A stretch of DNA of 64,000 nt from Kitasatospora sp. MMS16-BH015 (GCF_002943525.1 NZ_CP025394.1:3782001-3846000), one strand, 5' to 3'. Positions 1-8,270 are shown, counted from the stretch's first letter. Translations and numbers: made by a program. Notes: generated by a model from the sequence alone, not told the origin.

Positions 1-279
1 CTGGTGGTCGTGCAGGCCATCCGGGCGCTCTTCGAGGCGTACTGGGAGCACGCGACCCCGATGGGACGACCGGTGGTACCGGTCAACGGCGGGCTCACCC
101 CGCAGGAACGCGAACTGTTGAGGCTGCTCGCCTCCGGGCTCACCGACGACGCGGTGGCACGCGCACTGGGCATCGGCGTCCGCACCGAACGGCGGATCGT
201 CGCCGAGCTGATGGAGCGCCTCGACGCCTCCAGCCGATTCGAGGCCGGGGTCAAAGCAGCTCGTCTGAACTGGATTTGA
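1..279 (+). CDS. LuxR-family DNA-binding domain, 5' end outside window
   Basis: The open frame enters from the left edge and ends at TGA 277-279, so only the C-terminal 92 residues are visible. They form a LuxR/GerE helix-turn-helix: LTPQERELLRLLASGLTD, then the ALGIGVRTERR recognition helix, then an L-rich closing helix with ASSRFEAGVKA. The N-terminal sensor domain is missing, so the subfamily cannot be told. The gene faces a small secreted-peptide gene across about 130 bp, an arrangement that recurs with other regulators in streptomycetes. The HTH identity is firm; the signal is unknown. Confidence 0.85.
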   Translation: MVVVQAIRALFEAYWEHATPMGRPVVPVNGGLTPQERELLRLLASGLTDDAVARALGIGVRTERRIVAELMERLDASSRFEAGVKAARLNWI

Positions 280-412
280 GAGTCAGTCGGGAATGCTGGG
301 GATTTTCTCAGTTTGAAAAACCCTGCGCGCTCCGGACCAGGCGGCTGCCATTCAAACCCACGGCCTTAGGTTACGGGCGAGTTTCGCAGGTCTGTCCGGC
401 TGCTGCGATCGG

Positions 413-652
413 TCATGCCTGGGGTGCGGCGGGCGGGGTCGGGGTCGGCGACGGGGCCACCTTCGGCCAGGTGAAGTCCACCGGCGCGATCGGGTTCGGT
501 GCGGGCCAGGTGAAGTCCGAACCGACCGCGACCTGCGGCGGAGCCGTGGGCACGGCCTGGGCGGGGACACCGCCGGCCAGTCCGATGACGGCGGCCGAGA
601 CGATCGCACCGATCGTGGCGGAGACGGCGGCGACACGCAGCTGAAGAGACAT
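413..652 (-). CDS. small secreted peptide with two DFTWP motifs
   Basis: This encodes 79 residues from ATG 652, with GGAG about 7 bases upstream. The N-terminus (MSLQLRVAAVSATIGAIVSAAV followed by AGGVPAQA) is a signal peptide with an AQA cleavage site near residue 30. The mature part is short, rich in Pro, Ala and Val, without cysteines, and carries the DFTWP motif twice about 15 residues apart; the tail is low-complexity PSPTPTPPAAPQA. No family is recognised. It is convergent with the LuxR gene at 1-279, so a link is possible but unproven. A longer upstream frame exists but lacks a ribosome site and would put the signal peptide inside the protein. Confidence 0.7.
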   Translation of the reverse strand: MSLQLRVAAVSATIGAIVSAAVIGLAGGVPAQAVPTAPPQVAVGSDFTWPAPNPIAPVDFTWPKVAPSPTPTPPAAPQA

Positions 653-1052
653 CCTGCTACTCCAAGTCGACGGGGGACGGCTTGAGTTGGAAGAGTCCGG
701 AGATTTCTTTGTCAGGTTTCTCCGGCGTGCAACCAGGACACCACCGCGCCCCCCGCCGTGTCCGCATCCGGAGCGGCCAGGAAGCTGCCCCGCAGACTCC
801 TGCCAAAGCGGGCTCGAACCACCCACAACACCCCCGCCGCACCGGACCGTACGCGGAGCAAGGGCCCCCGCCCTGACCAGCCCCGATACGCCGTACGCGC
901 AGTGCCTCCCCCACTCCGCCCCGCCTCTCCCGCCTTGGCAGCTCGCTGCCTGCCGCCGGCTGGCAGAGAGCTGCCGGACGGGCCCGCCGGGAGCCGTCGG
1001 CAGCCCCCTGCCGGTCCAACCGCCGCAGGCTCCCGGGGGGGCGGCCCGGGGT
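653..1052. other. intergenic stretch without a recognisable gene
   Basis: About 400 bases lie between the peptide gene (leftward from 652) and the 3' end of the PfkB kinase gene at 1053. Open frames here are Arg/Pro/Gly-rich by-products of composition with no ribosome sites. The part near 660-725 is less GC-rich and probably holds the peptide promoter, but no clear -35/-10 pair stands out. From 900 on the sequence is C- and G-rich with loose inverted repeats that may act as a terminator for the kinase gene. Confidence 0.4.
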
Positions 1053-1985
1053 TCAGCCGGCCGGGAGTTCCGCGCGGTTCGGCGGGTTGGCCCCGGGGCG
1101 GGAGACGGTGAGGGCGGCGGCGCGGGCCGCGTGGCCGAGGACGGCGGTCAGGTCGGCCTCGGTGAGGGCGGCCAGGGCCGGGCGGGCGAGCGGACCGAGC
1201 AGGCCGCGGGTGGCCAGGGCGTCGAGCGTGGCGGCCATGAACGCGTCCCCGGCGCCGACGGTGTCCGCCACCTCGGCCGGGGCCGCCGGCACCTCAGCCC
1301 TGGCGCCACCCCGGGTGTGGCCCTCCGCTCCCTCGGCGCCCCGGGTGAGCAGCACCAACCCGACCCCCGACTCCAGCCAGCGGCCGGCCACCTCGCCGAG
1401 CGAGCGCCCCGGGTACAGCCAGGCCACGTCCTCGTCGCTGGCCTTCACCACCCCGGCCAGCGCCACCCACCGCTCCACCGCCGACACCGCCGCGGCCGGC
1501 TCCCCCAGCAGGGCCGGCCGCACGTTCGGGTCGTAACTGACCGAGGCCCCGCCCGCCAGCCGCTCCGCCAGCGCCCGGGCCCGCTCCCCGCCCGGCGCCA
1601 ACAGCGCTGCCACCGAGCCCACATGCACATGCGAGGGACGCAACTCGCCGAGCCGGGGCGGCAGCTGTGCCGCGTCGAGCGTCCAGTGCACGTCCAGCTG
1701 GTAGGCGGGCTTCCCGGCACCGTCCAGCGTCACCACGGCCGAGGAGGTGCGCTGACCGGGCCCGCCGGCCGCCAGCACCTCCACACCACCGCCCGCCAGG
1801 TGCCCGGCGATCAACCGCCCACCCGGATCCTGCCCCAGCTCGGTGAGCAGCGCGGTGGCCCGGCCGAGCCGGGCCAGCCCGTACGCGACATTGGCGGGGC
1901 TGCCGCCGGGGTACGTGACCTCGGGCTCACCGGGCCGCCGGACGATGTCCGCGACGCTCTCGCCGATCACCAGGAACTCGCTCAT
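1053..1985 (-). CDS. PfkB/ribokinase-family carbohydrate kinase
   Basis: This is a 310-residue cytosolic sugar kinase of the PfkB family, which phosphorylates sugars such as fructose or ribose with ATP. It begins MSEFLVIGESVADIVRRPGE and has the N-terminal substrate-binding GGSPANVAYGLARLG motif. The C-terminal signature DTVGAGDAFMAA carries the GAGD anion hole and catalytic Asp. SYDPNVRPALL and VKASDEDVAWLYP are also typical and suggest the fructokinase branch. The start at 1985 was chosen because the family normally begins at this point; the longer frame upstream overlaps the divergent gene. The substrate cannot be fixed from sequence, and no sugar transporter lies beside it. Confidence 0.9.
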   Translation of the reverse strand: MSEFLVIGESVADIVRRPGEPEVTYPGGSPANVAYGLARLGRATALLTELGQDPGGRLIAGHLAGGGVEVLAAGGPGQRTSSAVVTLDGAGKPAYQLDVHWTLDAAQLPPRLGELRPSHVHVGSVAALLAPGGERARALAERLAGGASVSYDPNVRPALLGEPAAAVSAVERWVALAGVVKASDEDVAWLYPGRSLGEVAGRWLESGVGLVLLTRGAEGAEGHTRGGARAEVPAAPAEVADTVGAGDAFMAATLDALATRGLLGPLARPALAALTEADLTAVLGHAARAAALTVSRPGANPPNRAELPAG

Positions 1986-2155
1986 CCCGCCAGCCTGCCA
2001 CAGCGGGCCGAGAGCGCCCCGGGCCTCGTCAGGTGCGGGCCGCACCCGCCTCGGCACCCGTGTGGTCGGATCCCTGGCCCGAATCGAGCAGGACACGACA
2101 GAATGTGCACCTCGGAGTACGAAAGGCGGCTCCGGAGCACCATGGAGGGCCTGCC

Positions 2156-2977
2156 GTGTCCGTACCCACCGACCAGCCGGGCCCGACCCCACCCGACACC
2201 CCGTCGGGCACCGAGAGCAGCCGCGACCTCCTGGTGCGGCTGCGGGAGGGCGCGGCGGCGGCCCCCTCGGCGGAGGCCGCGACGCACCTGCTCGGCCTGG
2301 TGGCCCGGGAGCTGACGGCGCTGGTGGGCCGCTACGACCGCGAAGCGTTGATCACCTGGCGGGAGTTGGGGCGGCAGACCTGCCTCGCCGGGGAGACCTC
2401 GGCGGCCGTGCACCTGCTCGGCCAGGTGCTCACCGATCTGGCCCAGGCGCTCGGCCCGACCGACCCGGACACCCTCACCGCCCACCTGGAGCTCGCCACC
2501 GCCCTCGGCGAGGACGGCGACCCCCGGACGGCCGCCCAGCGGCTCGGCGAGCTGCTGCCGGTGCTGCACGCCGCCTTCGGCCCGGCCGACCCCCGCACCC
2601 TCGCCACCCGCTGCCGGCTCGCGGTCAACACCGGCCGGCTCGGCGAAACGGCCGCCGCCTACGCCCAGTTGCACGCCCTGGTCGCCGACCTGCAGCAGCA
2701 CCTCCCGCCCGAGCACCCGCTGCTCGCCGAGGCCCGCTCGGCCCTCGGCCGGGTGGCCGCCGCCGGGGGCGGCACCCCGGGCGCACCCGCCACCCGGATC
2801 GAGATCCTCGCCCTGGTCCACCGCCTGCTGGTCTGGGACTTCGACACCGACGAGGAGGCCACCGCCTGCCTCGACCACCTCGGCCGGCTCACCGGCAAGC
2901 GCCACCTCACCGAACGCCTCACCGCCCTCCCCGACAACCTCACCCCGGAGGAGGCCGCCACCGCCCTGCTCGCCTGA
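2156..2977 (+). CDS. tetratricopeptide-type helical protein
   Basis: This encodes 273 residues from GTG 2156, with GGAGGG about 6 bases upstream. After a Pro/Ser/Thr-rich start, the protein is a run of amphipathic helices in TPR style (AVHLLGQVLTDLAQALGPTDPDTLTAHLELATALGE, a DPRTAAQRLGELLPVL unit and a PADPRTLATRCRLAV unit), like the TPR regions of Streptomyces AfsR-type or NB-ARC proteins. No catalytic or DNA-binding domain is seen. The C-terminal part (VWDFDTDEEATACLDHLGRL onward) looks like a separate small helical domain. It is divergent from the PfkB gene with about 170 bp between them. It is probably a protein-protein interaction factor. Confidence 0.75.
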   Translation: MSVPTDQPGPTPPDTPSGTESSRDLLVRLREGAAAAPSAEAATHLLGLVARELTALVGRYDREALITWRELGRQTCLAGETSAAVHLLGQVLTDLAQALGPTDPDTLTAHLELATALGEDGDPRTAAQRLGELLPVLHAAFGPADPRTLATRCRLAVNTGRLGETAAAYAQLHALVADLQQHLPPEHPLLAEARSALGRVAAAGGGTPGAPATRIEILALVHRLLVWDFDTDEEATACLDHLGRLTGKRHLTERLTALPDNLTPEEAATALLA

Positions 2978-2991
2978 GACCCCGCGGAGCC

Positions 2992-3324
2992 TCAGGCGGT
3001 CTGGCCGTCCTCGACCAGGAGGCGGTGCAGCTCGATCTCGGTGAAGCGGCCGGCCACCTTGTCGACCAGGTACTCGAGGTAGGTGGTGCCCCAGCGGTCG
3101 CGCCAGAGGCTGCCGATGCCGTCGCCGCCCTCGGCCTCCTTGAGCAGCACGACGGCCATCTCCAGCGCGAGCACCCCGGAGAGGATGTCCTCCGCCGTGA
3201 AGTCGTACCCTTCGCTCAGGGCGAGCCGGGAGAGACTGTGCAGATCCCGGTGGCGGTACCGCCGGAGCATCGCGTCGTCGTCCTGGAGCGCGAGCAGGAA
3301 CTCGGCGAAACTCTGCTGGGACAT
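2992..3324 (-). CDS. Nif11-like protein
   Basis: This encodes 110 residues from ATG 3324 with GGGAG upstream. The first 65 residues match the Nif11 type: MSQQSFAEFLLALQ, then DLHSLSRLALSEGYDFTAEDI. Nif11 domains occur as long leaders of ribosomally made peptides and as stand-alone proteins. A Gly-Gly pair at residues 66-67 sits where such leaders are cut, but the 43 residues after it contain no Cys. No modifying enzyme or peptidase-transporter is nearby, so a RiPP role is doubtful. The 5' side carries a 19-bp tandem repeat that may affect expression. It is convergent with the TPR gene, 14 bases apart. Confidence 0.75.
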   Translation of the reverse strand: MSQQSFAEFLLALQDDDAMLRRYRHRDLHSLSRLALSEGYDFTAEDILSGVLALEMAVVLLKEAEGGDGIGSLWRDRWGTTYLEYLVDKVAGRFTEIELHRLLVEDGQTA

Positions 3325-3336
3325 TACGGTGTCTCC

Positions 3337-3411
3337 CTTCTCGTCCTACTGCGGTCTTCTCGTCCTACTGCGGTCTTCTCGTCCTACTGCGGTCTTTCGC
3401 CCTGCTGCGGT
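3337..3411. repeat. 19-bp tandem repeat upstream of the Nif11-like gene
   Basis: The unit CTTCTCGTCCTACTGCGGT is present in three exact, head-to-tail copies (3337-3355, 3356-3374, 3375-3393), followed by a degenerate fourth (3394-3411). The array lies 12 bases before the ATG of the leftward Nif11-like gene and abuts its ribosome site, so it is probably within the leader RNA or promoter. There are no spacers, which rules out a CRISPR array. Copy number could vary by slippage. Confidence 0.9.
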
Positions 3412-3537
3412 CCACTGCGGGTCCATGCGGTCTGCTGGGGGCCTGGTACGGCCGCACCTGACACGAGATCAGGTCCATGACAAGGGTGGCCCATTCGGCT
3501 ATTGACGCCCTGTAGCTCCCACATACCCCCGACCGCT

Positions 3538-5787
3538 TCAGTCGGAGTCGAGCGGGGCATCGGCCGCCACCAGGACGACGATGCTGTGACCCTCGGCCAC
3601 GTAGCCGAGCCCCTCCACCGGGGCCTCCGAGCCCGGCGGGAGGATGTCCTCCGGCGCGGGCCTCGCGGTGTCGACCAGTCGTAGCCAGGCGCCCCCGCGA
3701 TCGGCGGGCAGCTCGAACTCCTGGGCCTTGTCAGACATATTGAGGATCAGGTGCAGATCCGGCCGGCCGCCTCGACCGGCCAGCGTTAAGGCCAGCACCC
3801 GGGCCTCCGGGTCGTCCCAGCCGGGCTTGCCCAAGCGGGTGCCGTGCCAGACCGCCTCCGACGGCCCGTCGGTCGGCCGAGCCGGCGCACCAGCCGCCCG
3901 CACCTCGCCACGTCGCACCGCGGCGGCCTGACTCGCCGCCCGCTCGACGGCCGCGCACTGCGGGTAGAACTGGGCCCGCGACAGCGCCTCGTGCCGCCGC
4001 CGCAGCGCGATCATCTCCCGGACGAAGCGCCGCAGGTCCTCCTCCTTGGCGGCCTGGTCCCAGTCCAGCCAGGAGGTCTCGTTCGGCTGGCAGTCGGCGT
4101 TGTTGTTGCCGCCCTGGCTGTTGCGGAACTCGTCTCCGGCCAGCAGCATCGGCACGCCCCGGCTGAGCAGCAGCAGCGCCAGGAGGTTGCGGACCTGCCG
4201 GGCCCGCAGCCGCTCGACGGCCGGGTCCTCGGTCGGGCCCTCGATGCCGCAGTTCCAGCTGAAGTTCTCGGCCGCGCCGTCCACCCCCGCCTGGCCGTTG
4301 GCCAGGTTGTGGCGATGGTCGTAGCTGACCAGGTCGTTGAGCGTGAAGCCCTCGTGGCAAGTCACGAAGTTGACGCTGTTGGTGGGCAGTTGGCCTTGGC
4401 CGCGGAACACGTCGGGCGAGCCGCCGAGCCGGTGCGCGAGACTGCGCAGCAGCCCGCCCTCGCCGCGGACGAACCGCCGCACGTCGTCCCGGTACGGCCC
4501 GTTCCACTGCAGCCAGCGCTTCCCGGGGAAGTGGCCCACCTGGTAGATCCCGCCGCCGTCCCAGGGCTCGGCGATGATCTTCGCCTCGGTGAGCACGCTG
4601 GACAGCTCCACCGCCCAGAGCACCGGCGGCACCTCCAGCTCGGAGCCGCCGTCCCCGCGCGCCAACTCCGAGGCCAGGCCGAACCGGAAGCCGTCCACGT
4701 GGTGCTCGGTCACCCAGTACTCCAGGCACTCGATCACCAGCTTGGCCACCGCCGGGTGGTTGGCGTTGATCGCGTTGCCCCGCCCGGTGAAGTCCATGTA
4801 GCGGCGGCGGTCCTGCGGCCACAGGTGGTAGTAGGTCTCGTTCGCCTGGCCCCGGAAGCTGATCGTCGGCCCGTTCTCGTCGCCCTCCGAGGTGTGGGTG
4901 AAGGTCACGTCGAGGATCACCTCGATGCCGGCCCGGTGCAGCGCCTTGACCATGTCGCGGAACTCGGTGACGTGGGTGCCCGCGAGCGGGTCCGAGCAGT
5001 AGCCGGTGTGCGGGGCGAAGAACCCGAACGGGGCGTAGCCCCAGTAGTCGTGCAGCGGGGCGCCGTCCGGCCCGGTGCGCAGCACCCGGCGCTCGTCGAA
5101 GTCGAAGACCGGCATCAGCTGCACGGCGGTCACGCCGAGCTCGAGCAGGTGCGGGATCTTCTCGACCACGGCCGAGAAGGTGCCCGGGTGGACGGTGCGG
5201 GAGGTCGGCGAGGCGGTGAAGCCGCCCACGTGCAGCTCATAGAGGACGGTCTCGGTGAGCGGGGTGCGCGGGGGCTGCACGCCCTCCCAGTCGTAGCCGG
5301 CCAGGTCGACCACGGTGCTGCGCATCGAGGACGCGCAGTTGTCCTCCGGGCCGACCGCCCGCAGCCGGTCCCAGAGCGTGTTGACGTTGGCCCGGGCGTA
5401 GGGGTCGAGCAGCACCTTGCGCGGCGCGAACCGGGTGCCCGACTCCCGCGCCGGGCCGGGGCCGTCCATCCGGTACGCGTAGACCTGGCCGGGGCGCAGC
5501 CCGGCGACGTGGCAGTGCCAGAAGTGGAAGGTGCGGTGGCGCTCCGGGTCGAGCGTGATCACCCGGCTCGGCGCCGGGGCGTCGTGCGCGTCGAAGAGCA
5601 GCAGCTCCACCGAGCTCGCGTGCTGCGAGAAGACCGAGAAGTTCACCCCGCCCGCATCGGGGACGGCACCCAGCGGCTGGGGCCGACCGGGCAGCACCGA
5701 GGGCAACGCCGCCTGCCCGAACAGCCCACCGGAAGCACCGGCCGGACGGCCCGGGGCATCCGGCCGACTGTACCTACGCATCGTCAT
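3538..5787 (-). CDS. glgX: glycogen debranching enzyme GlgX (isoamylase type)
   Basis: This is a 749-residue GH13 enzyme that hydrolyses alpha-1,6 branch points of glycogen or limit dextrins in the cytosol. The N-terminal early-set domain (GGVNFSVFSQHASSVELLLFD) is followed by the GH13 barrel: region I DVTFTHTSEG, region II DGFRFGLA, region III with the acid/base in AEPWDGGG, and region IV VTCHEG. One oddity is that region II reads FRFGLA rather than the usual FRFDLA, so the nucleophile Asp position is Gly here. That would impair hydrolysis. ATG 5787 or 5781 fits the family start. The gene belongs to glycogen/trehalose metabolism, like the GlgM-like gene 1 kb upstream. Confidence 0.92.
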   Translation of the reverse strand: MTMRRYSRPDAPGRPAGASGGLFGQAALPSVLPGRPQPLGAVPDAGGVNFSVFSQHASSVELLLFDAHDAPAPSRVITLDPERHRTFHFWHCHVAGLRPGQVYAYRMDGPGPARESGTRFAPRKVLLDPYARANVNTLWDRLRAVGPEDNCASSMRSTVVDLAGYDWEGVQPPRTPLTETVLYELHVGGFTASPTSRTVHPGTFSAVVEKIPHLLELGVTAVQLMPVFDFDERRVLRTGPDGAPLHDYWGYAPFGFFAPHTGYCSDPLAGTHVTEFRDMVKALHRAGIEVILDVTFTHTSEGDENGPTISFRGQANETYYHLWPQDRRRYMDFTGRGNAINANHPAVAKLVIECLEYWVTEHHVDGFRFGLASELARGDGGSELEVPPVLWAVELSSVLTEAKIIAEPWDGGGIYQVGHFPGKRWLQWNGPYRDDVRRFVRGEGGLLRSLAHRLGGSPDVFRGQGQLPTNSVNFVTCHEGFTLNDLVSYDHRHNLANGQAGVDGAAENFSWNCGIEGPTEDPAVERLRARQVRNLLALLLLSRGVPMLLAGDEFRNSQGGNNNADCQPNETSWLDWDQAAKEEDLRRFVREMIALRRRHEALSRAQFYPQCAAVERAASQAAAVRRGEVRAAGAPARPTDGPSEAVWHGTRLGKPGWDDPEARVLALTLAGRGGRPDLHLILNMSDKAQEFELPADRGGAWLRLVDTARPAPEDILPPGSEAPVEGLGYVAEGHSIVVLVAADAPLDSD

Positions 5788-5929
5788 CCTGGTGCCTTTT
5801 CCGTTCACGCGATCGCAGCGACCCCTGGAGCCAACCTCACCTGCGGCCTTTCGCACAACTACTGCCATGTGCTGCGTCACCTAGGACCGGCCGTCGCGAA
5901 CACACTGTCGAGTCACAGTTCAACTCTTC

Positions 5930-5958
5930 ATATGACTTTCAGTCAAGTCATTAGTCAA
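5930..5958 (-). promoter_or_regulatory. candidate promoter for glgX in an AT-richer 436-bp gap
   Basis: On the minus strand TTGACT (5958-5953) is followed after 17 bases by TCATAT (5935-5930), about 135 bases before the glgX start. The whole stretch 5880-5960 is markedly AT-rich for this genome and has several AGTCA/TGACT copies that may be regulator half-sites. Nothing coding is seen in 5788-6223. Confidence 0.45.
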
Positions 5959-6223
5959 TCGAGAGCGCAGGCCGAACCCGACGGCACCCCCGGCCGGAGG
6001 ACCGGAGATCGGGCGGTTTCAGCTCCGTGGGAGATATGCGTGACTCATGACGAAAGGGGCCGACATAAGATCCATCCCGGGTGTCAGAATCCTGCGACGC
6101 AACGTCGCCCCTTGATCACCTAGTGCGCTATCTTCGACTGTCGGGCCCATGGCCGCCTGGTGGCCGGGGGCCCTGATCGCCAAGGACGTGACCCCGGCCT
6201 GCTCGGGGGCATCGGGGGGGGAC

Positions 6224-6679
6224 ATGCGAGGGGAAGCGCTACGCGCTGCATTCTTCGATCTGGCGTTGATCTCGTGGGAATCGTTCGAGGCCGCGAGAGC
6301 CGCCATTGATCTACATCGGAGTTCGGGGGACCTCCTGGTGCTGATGGTGCCGCATTCTGCCGTGCACCTGTCAACCGACCCGGAAGCGCCTTCCGGTGGC
6401 GGCACCCATGCCGTCAGTGACCTCCTGGCAGGGGGTGAGGATTGTCTTCGGATAACCGTGAGCCCGGACGAGGAGCGCGCCTGCACCGTCGTGGAAGCGA
6501 TGATGAAACTGGGCGTCGACGCCTTCCGCTGTTTCGGCTACGCGGATCACCGCGAAGCCCTGCGCACGCTCAGCGTGGTCGGCAATCCCCGCATCCTGGG
6601 CGGCGATCCGGACCTCATGGAATATGCCCGCGCCCAGGGCTGGCCGGTGTTTTCCGCCGCCGCTTCCGCGGCCGGCTGA
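6224..6679 (+). CDS. HAD-like protein without the catalytic DxD motif
   Basis: This encodes 151 residues from ATG 6224, which a G-run precedes. The start AAFFDLALISWESFEAARAA aligns with the first motif of HAD-IB phosphatases (FFDLDxTL), but the DxDxT nucleophile pair is lost: only the first Asp remains. The end, CFGYADHREALRTLSVVGNP followed by RILGGDPDLMEYARAQGWPVF, closely follows the family's last motif (D-x3-D-x-PML...GxPxAVNPD..L...A..GWPV). The central catalytic part is shortened. It is probably a non-catalytic, degenerate relative, perhaps regulatory. No partner gene is obvious, and the HAD link rests on motif likeness at both ends. Confidence 0.65.
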   Translation: MRGEALRAAFFDLALISWESFEAARAAIDLHRSSGDLLVLMVPHSAVHLSTDPEAPSGGGTHAVSDLLAGGEDCLRITVSPDEERACTVVEAMMKLGVDAFRCFGYADHREALRTLSVVGNPRILGGDPDLMEYARAQGWPVFSAAASAAG

Positions 6680-6819
6680 TCACGGTGAGCTGACGCTGCG
6701 TCACCGAGCGCGGTCGACCGGCGACCCATCGTACTCGAACGCCGTTTGACAGCGCGAGGTTGACTGCGGCGGGCCCGGGTGGGCCCGCCGCAGCCGACGG
6801 CGTCAACCGACTCGCCGAC

Positions 6820-8025
6820 CTACCGGTCGGCGGTGAGGTGCTGGTACACGGCCAGCGTGCGCTCCGCCGCGCCGTCCCAGGAGAAGTCCTGGACGGCCCG
6901 CCGCCGGCCCGCCTCGCCGAGCCGAGCCGCCAACTCCGGGTCGTCCAGCAGGACGTTGACCGAGTGCGCCAGGTCGAAGGCGAACCGCTCGCGGTCCACC
7001 GGCTCGCCGCTGCCGTCCTCGTGCTGCTCGTAGCGGACCAGCAGCCCGGTGTCGCCGTGCTCGACGAACTCGGGGATGCTGCCGACCGCCGTCGCCACCA
7101 CGGGCGTGCCGCAGGCCATCGCCTTGAGGTTGACGGCCCCGGTCGCCTCGCGCACCGAAGGGCAGGCGAACAGGGTGGCGTGCGCCAGGAGTTGGCGCAT
7201 GCCGAGCTGGTCGAGGGTGCTGTTGATCCGGAAGACCCCCGCCCGCCGCCGGCTCAACTCGTCGATCAGCTCGTCGACCTCGCGGGCGACCTCGGGGCTC
7301 TTCGGCTGCTCGCAGCAGAGCACCAGCTGGGCGTCCGGACGGAACAGGAAGGCCGCGCGGAGCAGGTGCGGCAAGCCTTTGCGCCTGGTCACCGGGCCGG
7401 CGAACATGACGATCGGCTTGGCCGGGTCGATCCCGAAACGGTCCAGCACGGCCGCCCCGTGATCCGGCCACCAGAGCTCGGTGTCGACACCGGGACGGAT
7501 CACGTGCGTCCGCTCCCGGGCGACCTCGGGGTAGAGCGCGAGGATGGTCTCCCGGGTGGCGTCCGACTCGGCGATCAACGCGTCCGCCTCGTGGGCGGAG
7601 GCCCGCTCCATCCACCCGGAGAGCGCGTGCCGCCCGTCCGGCCGCTCCTCGGCGGCCTCGGACTCGTGGCCGGCCCCGAGCAACTCCTTGTCCTGCATGG
7701 TCATCACGTGCGGAATCCCGTAAAGCCGCCCGGCGACGTGACCCGCCGCGTTGGTGGCCCAGGTGTGACTGTGCACCAGATCGGCGTCGAAGCAGTCGTC
7801 GGCCATCCCCAGCCCCGCGCCCAGGAACTGGAAGGCGCTGTAGCCCTGCTCATGGCCCTCCGGCCCCCGGTAGGCGTACGTGTCGGGCTCCGCCCGCTCG
7901 GTGTGGAAACACCGGACCCTGACCCTGATCCGGCGACGCAGCGCCCGGGTCAGCTCGACGGTGTGGCCGCCCGCCTCCCCGCGCGTCTGGGAGGGGTAGT
8001 CCCTCGTGAGGAGTTCGACGCGCAT
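6820..8025 (-). CDS. GT4 glycosyltransferase, GlgM-like but with altered EX7E motif
   Basis: This encodes 401 residues (ATG 8025). The architecture is that of actinobacterial GlgM/GlgA-type GT4 enzymes, which make maltose-1-phosphate or glycogen: MRVELLTRDYPSQTRGEAGG at the N-terminus, DADLVHSHTWATNAAGH, VTRRKGLPHLLRA, and LLAHATLFACPSVREATGAVNLKAMACGTPVVATAVGSIPE. The second Glu of the EX7E nucleotide-sugar motif is Lys here (EATGAVNLK, codon AAG), and the N-terminal Gly loop is changed too. It may be inactive or have another specificity. It lies 39 bases downstream of a small secreted-peptide gene on the same strand and probably shares its mRNA. Confidence 0.85.
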   Translation of the reverse strand: MRVELLTRDYPSQTRGEAGGHTVELTRALRRRIRVRVRCFHTERAEPDTYAYRGPEGHEQGYSAFQFLGAGLGMADDCFDADLVHSHTWATNAAGHVAGRLYGIPHVMTMQDKELLGAGHESEAAEERPDGRHALSGWMERASAHEADALIAESDATRETILALYPEVARERTHVIRPGVDTELWWPDHGAAVLDRFGIDPAKPIVMFAGPVTRRKGLPHLLRAAFLFRPDAQLVLCCEQPKSPEVAREVDELIDELSRRRAGVFRINSTLDQLGMRQLLAHATLFACPSVREATGAVNLKAMACGTPVVATAVGSIPEFVEHGDTGLLVRYEQHEDGSGEPVDRERFAFDLAHSVNVLLDDPELAARLGEAGRRRAVQDFSWDGAAERTLAVYQHLTADR

Positions 8026-8064
8026 CTCGCGTTCCCTTTCTGGCTCAAGCGACCTGCCGGTCCG

Positions 8065-8235
8065 TCAGCAGCAGCCCTGCTTGCCGTTCTCCGGGGTCGG
8101 GCTCGGAGAAGTCACCACGGTGGTCGTGGTGGTGGTGCTCGCCCCGTCAGCCAGCGCGGAGGCCCCCGAAGCGGTGACGGCGAGACCGCTGACGGCGATG
8201 GCGACGGCGGCGACGGAGATGGCGATCTTCTTCAT
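8065..8235 (-). CDS. 56-residue secreted peptide ending in Cys-Cys
   Basis: Translation from ATG 8235 gives a signal peptide (MKKIAISVAAVAIAVSGLAV, cleavage near ASA-LAD), then a Thr-rich linker (six Thr in a row) and the tail TPENGKQGCC. It is the first gene of a leftward unit with the GT4 gene. Its promoter region is shared with the divergent HTH-TPR regulator at 8555 and contains TTGAC/GTCAA dyads. The placement of a short exported peptide beside a TPR-containing HTH regulator resembles peptide-receptor pairs of Firmicutes (RRNPP family), but a signalling role is inference. A structural or redox role for the C-terminal Cys pair is an alternative. Confidence 0.75.
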   Translation of the reverse strand: MKKIAISVAAVAIAVSGLAVTASGASALADGASTTTTTTVVTSPSPTPENGKQGCC

Positions 8236-8270
8236 GGCTACTGGCTCGACCTTCTGCTGCTCGACTGCGG

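Noticed and set aside
657..1019. Arg/Gly/Cys-rich frame on the minus strand
   Set aside because: No ribosome site, composition-driven residues and overlap with the probable promoter of the secreted peptide gene.
3337..3411. CRISPR array
   Set aside because: The repeats are head to tail without spacers and no cas gene is present.
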